Positions 61,425-64,000 of a DNA stretch of 64,000 bases are shown one piece after another. Within the stretch, counting starts at the first letter, position 1. The number at the start of each line of letters is the position of its first letter. Under the pieces are notes generated by a model. It did not search any database, was not told the DNA's origin, and saw only the letters and a list, made by a program, of their open reading frames with translations. The DNA comes from SZAS-79 sp965279075. Its GTDB lineage: Bacteria > Pseudomonadota > Gammaproteobacteria > Burkholderiales > SG8-39. The position numbers and the translations under genes are program-made. The stretch is taken from contig CBDIHI010000012.1 of NCBI GenBank assembly GCA_965279075.1, forward strand, positions 620,001 through 684,000. Reading direction: 5' to 3'.

Positions 61425-63148
61425 GCGTCGCCGCCGCGCCCATCCACATGCGGCTGCCGGTGTGGCGCGCGCGCTTCGTGCTGTTCGCGCTCGTTGCCGC
61501 GTTCGGCGTGCTGGCCGGCCGGGCGGTGTACCTGCAGGCGGTGAATACGGACTTCCTGCAGATGAAGGGCGAGTCGCGGTTCTCGCGCGTGCTCGAGGTC
61601 CCCGCCACGCGCGGGCGGATCCTCGACCGCAACGGTGAAGCGGTGGCGATCTCCACGCCGGTCAGGTCCATCTGGGCGATTCCCGAAGAGGTGAAGGCCT
61701 CCGCGGCGCAGCTTAAAGCCCTCGCCGCCACGGTGGGCATCGAATCCGCCGAGCTGGAAAGGAAGCTCGCCGATACCACGCGCGATTTCGTCTACCTCAA
61801 GCGCCAGATCCCGCCCGAGCAGGCCGAGAAGGTCGCCGAGCTCGGCATCCCCGGCGTGTTCTCGCAGCGCGAGTACCGCCGCTACTACCCGGGCGGGGAC
61901 GGCATGGCGCACGTGATCGGGTTCACCGGCGTGGGCGACGAGGGGCAGGAGGGGATCGAACTCGCGTTCCAGTCCTCGCTCGCCGGCAAGGCCGGCAGCC
62001 GGCGCGTCATCAAGGACCGCCGCGGCGCGATCGTCGAGGACCTCGAGTCGATCCGCGCCGCGCAGGACGGCAAGGACCTGACGCTGTCGGTGGACGGCAA
62101 GATCCAGAACATCGCCTTCGGCGCGCTGAAGGCGGCGGTCGAGTCCTACAAGGCGAAGGCCGGGGCCATCGTCGTGCTCGACGTGCGCACGGGCGAGGTG
62201 CTGGCCCTTGCCAACATGCCGTCCTACAACCCGAACAACCGCGGCAAGCTCACCGGCGCGCAGCTGCGCAACCGCGTGATGACCGACACCTTCGAGCCCG
62301 GCTCGACGCTGAAGCCCTTCACGGTCGCGCTGGCCGTGGACGAGGGCCGTGTGCGGCCGGACAGCATGATCCAGACCGCGCCCGGCAAGCTGACTATCGC
62401 GAACTTCACGATCCACGACGCGCACGCGGAAGGCGCGCTGTCGGTCGCGCAGGTGATCCAGAAGTCCTCCAACGTCGGCGCCGCGAAGATCGCGCTCGGC
62501 ATCCCGAGAGAGGACATGTGGGACATGTTCAAGCGGGTCGGCTTCGGCACGCAGCCCTCGCTTGGTTTTCCCGGCGAGGCGCACGGCAAGGTGCGCGACT
62601 GGAAGACCTGGCGGCCGATCGAGCAGGCGACGATGTCCTACGGGCACGGCATTTCGGTGTCGCTGATCCAGCTCGCGCGCGCCTACAGCATCTTCGCGCG
62701 GGACGGCGAACTGGTGCCGCTCACGCTGGTGAAGGCCGACATGCCGGCCACCGGCAAGCGCGTGATCTCCGCCGAGACCGCGCAGGCGGTGCGCGCCATG
62801 CTCGAGATGGCGGTCCAGCCGGGTGGCACCGCACCGCGCGCGCGGATAATGGGGTACCGGGTCGCCGGCAAGACAGGCACCGCGCACAAGCAGGAGAACG
62901 GCGGCTACGCGGCGAAGAAGTACATCTCCTCGTTCGCGGGATTCGCGCCTGCGTCCAACCCCAGGCTCGTCATCGCCGTGATGATCGACGAGCCCTCCAA
63001 CGGGCAGTACTACGGCGGCGCGGTTGCGGCGCCCGTGTTCGCGCAGGTCATGCAGGGCGCGTTGCGCAGCCTGGGCGTGCCGCCCGACGCGCCGATGCAA
63101 CCGGTGGAACTGCCCGGCGAGGGCGACGAAATCAAGGAGGGCACCTGA
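61421..63148 (+). CDS. ftsI: septal peptidoglycan transpeptidase FtsI (PBP3)
   Basis: A 575-residue class B penicillin-binding protein. One membrane helix (~20-38) is followed by the pedestal domain (RGRILDRNGEAVAIS). The transpeptidase motifs are intact: STLK near residue 295 (active Ser), SSN near 349, and KTGT near 484. It makes septal crosslinks with FtsW. GTG 61421 overlaps the ftsL stop (GTGA); an ATG at 61448 is an alternative. It ends TGATG, joined to the next small frame. Confidence 0.95.
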   Translation: MSVAAAPIHMRLPVWRARFVLFALVAAFGVLAGRAVYLQAVNTDFLQMKGESRFSRVLEVPATRGRILDRNGEAVAISTPVRSIWAIPEEVKASAAQLKALAATVGIESAELERKLADTTRDFVYLKRQIPPEQAEKVAELGIPGVFSQREYRRYYPGGDGMAHVIGFTGVGDEGQEGIELAFQSSLAGKAGSRRVIKDRRGAIVEDLESIRAAQDGKDLTLSVDGKIQNIAFGALKAAVESYKAKAGAIVVLDVRTGEVLALANMPSYNPNNRGKLTGAQLRNRVMTDTFEPGSTLKPFTVALAVDEGRVRPDSMIQTAPGKLTIANFTIHDAHAEGALSVAQVIQKSSNVGAAKIALGIPREDMWDMFKRVGFGTQPSLGFPGEAHGKVRDWKTWRPIEQATMSYGHGISVSLIQLARAYSIFARDGELVPLTLVKADMPATGKRVISAETAQAVRAMLEMAVQPGGTAPRARIMGYRVAGKTGTAHKQENGGYAAKKYISSFAGFAPASNPRLVIAVMIDEPSNGQYYGGAVAAPVFAQVMQGALRSLGVPPDAPMQPVELPGEGDEIKEGT

Positions 63149-63291
63149 TGCGTTCGATCGTGCTGGCCCTGGTGGAGGCGGTCTGGTCCACCAAGGGCGT
63201 GCTGAGCGGCTGCTGGGACGGGCTGGGGGAACCTTTCGAAGGAATGGGCGAGTGGACGTATTCGGCGCACTGGCGCAGCAGGGAGCGATGA
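63148..63291 (+). CDS. possible 47-residue ORF between ftsI and murE
   Basis: An ATG shares bases with the ftsI stop (TGATG) and has an ideal Shine-Dalgarno (AAGGAGG, 63134-63140) seven bases ahead. The frame runs 47 codons (starting MRSIVLALVEAVW) and overlaps the murE start region by 40 bases. I recognise no family. It could be a real small protein, a coupling leader that feeds ribosomes to murE, or chance, because the SD lies in the Lys-Glu-Gly codons at the end of ftsI. Confidence 0.35.
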   Translation: MRSIVLALVEAVWSTKGVLSGCWDGLGEPFEGMGEWTYSAHWRSRER

Positions 63292-64000
63292 TCGAGCGGC
63301 TCGTCTCCGACAGCCGGCGCGTCGCGCCCGGCGTCGCTTTCTTCGCCTATCCGGGCGAGTCGAGCGACGGCCGGCGCCACATCCCGGATGCGCTCGCGCG
63401 CGGCGCTGCGGCGGTGGTGTGGGAATCCGAAGGGTTCGGCTGGGACCCGGCCTGGGAGGTGCCCAACGTCGCGGTGCGCGGGCTCAAGGGCGAGGCCGGG
63501 CGCCTCGCGAGCGAGTACTACGGCCGGCCCTCCGAATCGATGTGGATGTGCGGGGTCACCGGCACCAACGGCAAGACCTCCTGCGCGCAGTGGATCGCGG
63601 CCGCGCTCGAAAGGAACGGCGAGCGTGCGGGCGTGATCGGCACGCTGGGCGCGACCTACGGCGGGAGCACGGCCGACCTCGGCAACACCACGCCCGACGC
63701 GCTGGAGCTCCACCGGCTGCTGGCTGAATTCCTCGAGGAGGGCGCGCAGGCGGTCGCGATGGAGGCCTCTTCGCACGGGCTCGAGCAGGGTCGCGTGAAC
63801 GGCGTCGCTTTCGACTGCGCGCTGTTCACCAACCTGACCCACGACCACCTCGACTACCACGGCACGATGGAAGCCTATGCCGCGGCGAAGGCGAGGCTGT
63901 TCGACTTCGACACGCTCCGGCACGCGGTGCTGAACCTGGACGACGTGGCCGGTGTGCGCCTCGCGCAGAAGCTCGCCGACCGCGGCCTGTCGCTGATCGG
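63252..64000 (+). CDS. murE: UDP-MurNAc-tripeptide ligase MurE (3' part outside window)
   Basis: Cytoplasmic ligase adding the third stem-peptide residue (meso-diaminopimelate in Gram-negatives). About 249 residues are visible. LVSDSRRVAPGVAFFAYPG is the MurE N-terminal domain. GVTGTNGKTSCAQW is the ATP loop, TLGATYGG follows, and the LGNTTPDALELHRLL and EASSHGLEQGRV motifs are typical. GTG 63252 with AAGGAA upstream gives a normal N-terminus; ATG 63288 would clip it. The substrate-binding C-terminal domain lies past the window edge. Confidence 0.93.
   Translation, partial: MDVFGALAQQGAMIERLVSDSRRVAPGVAFFAYPGESSDGRRHIPDALARGAAAVVWESEGFGWDPAWEVPNVAVRGLKGEAGRLASEYYGRPSESMWMCGVTGTNGKTSCAQWIAAALERNGERAGVIGTLGATYGGSTADLGNTTPDALELHRLLAEFLEEGAQAVAMEASSHGLEQGRVNGVAFDCALFTNLTHDHLDYHGTMEAYAAAKARLFDFDTLRHAVLNLDDVAGVRLAQKLADRGLSLI

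Noticed and set aside
1..64000. CRISPR arrays, insertion sequences, phage genes, tRNA or rRNA genes, and defence systems.
   Set aside because: I looked for regular spaced repeats, transposase and integrase motifs and RNA cores on both strands and found none other than rnpB.

Overview
This is a GC-rich chromosomal window from a betaproteobacterium, most likely Burkholderiales. The pointers are three orphan Bug/TctC-type receptors, a type-A RNase P RNA, a HemP/Bfd/Bfr iron block, and a compact cell-division cluster headed by mraZ. I see no tRNA, rRNA, insertion sequence, phage or CRISPR. Genes are packed tightly, with many ATGA/GTGA overlaps and several convergent genes that overlap at their ends.

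Layout. 1-7 kb: a truncated SulP permease, then a glyoxylate/glycolate block (hyi-glcD-glcE, an inverted membrane gene, glcF). 7-16 kb: a membrane multi-PAS diguanylate cyclase, an ABC exporter overlapping an osmoprotectant receptor-permease fusion, and pntAB. 16-25 kb: a three-gene set (C26 amidotransferase, CPA2 antiporter, GCS2 ligase), an NhaD-like antiporter, and a TRAP transporter with a terminator between receptor and membrane genes. 25-38 kb: ybiB, an HD phosphohydrolase, rnpB, a membrane Ser/Thr kinase with a TolA-like tail, assorted oxidoreductase, transport and CoA genes, an NfeD-stomatin pair, and an orphan Bug receptor.

38-46 kb is an iron island: a PepSY membrane protein, a TonB-dependent siderophore receptor, FTR1 permease, ExbD, ExbB, TonB and HemP on the minus strand, facing Bfd, ChaN and bacterioferritin. 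Two Fur-box promoters lie in the AT-rich gap between hemP and bfd. Both start codons sit where transcription should begin and neither has a visible Shine-Dalgarno.

46-59 kb is catabolic: GST, 2-hydroxyacid dehydrogenase, HpaI-type aldolase, Bug receptor, an acyl-CoA carboxylase beta subunit plus separate biotin carrier, OsmC, pirin, GFA protein and an IlvD/Edd dehydratase. It continues with an MCE permease/MlaD/lipoprotein operon lacking an ATPase, another Bug receptor and a two-subunit CoA transferase. 59.5-64 kb is the start of the dcw cluster: promoter with MraZ boxes, mraZ, rsmH, ftsL, ftsI, a possible 47-residue ORF, and murE running off the right edge.

No defence or mobile system is evident. 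The best candidates for something under-described are the gamma-glutamyl enzyme/antiporter operon, the kinase with the TolA-like periplasmic rod, the possibly leaderless Fur-controlled hemP/bfd pair, and the ATPase-less MCE operon.
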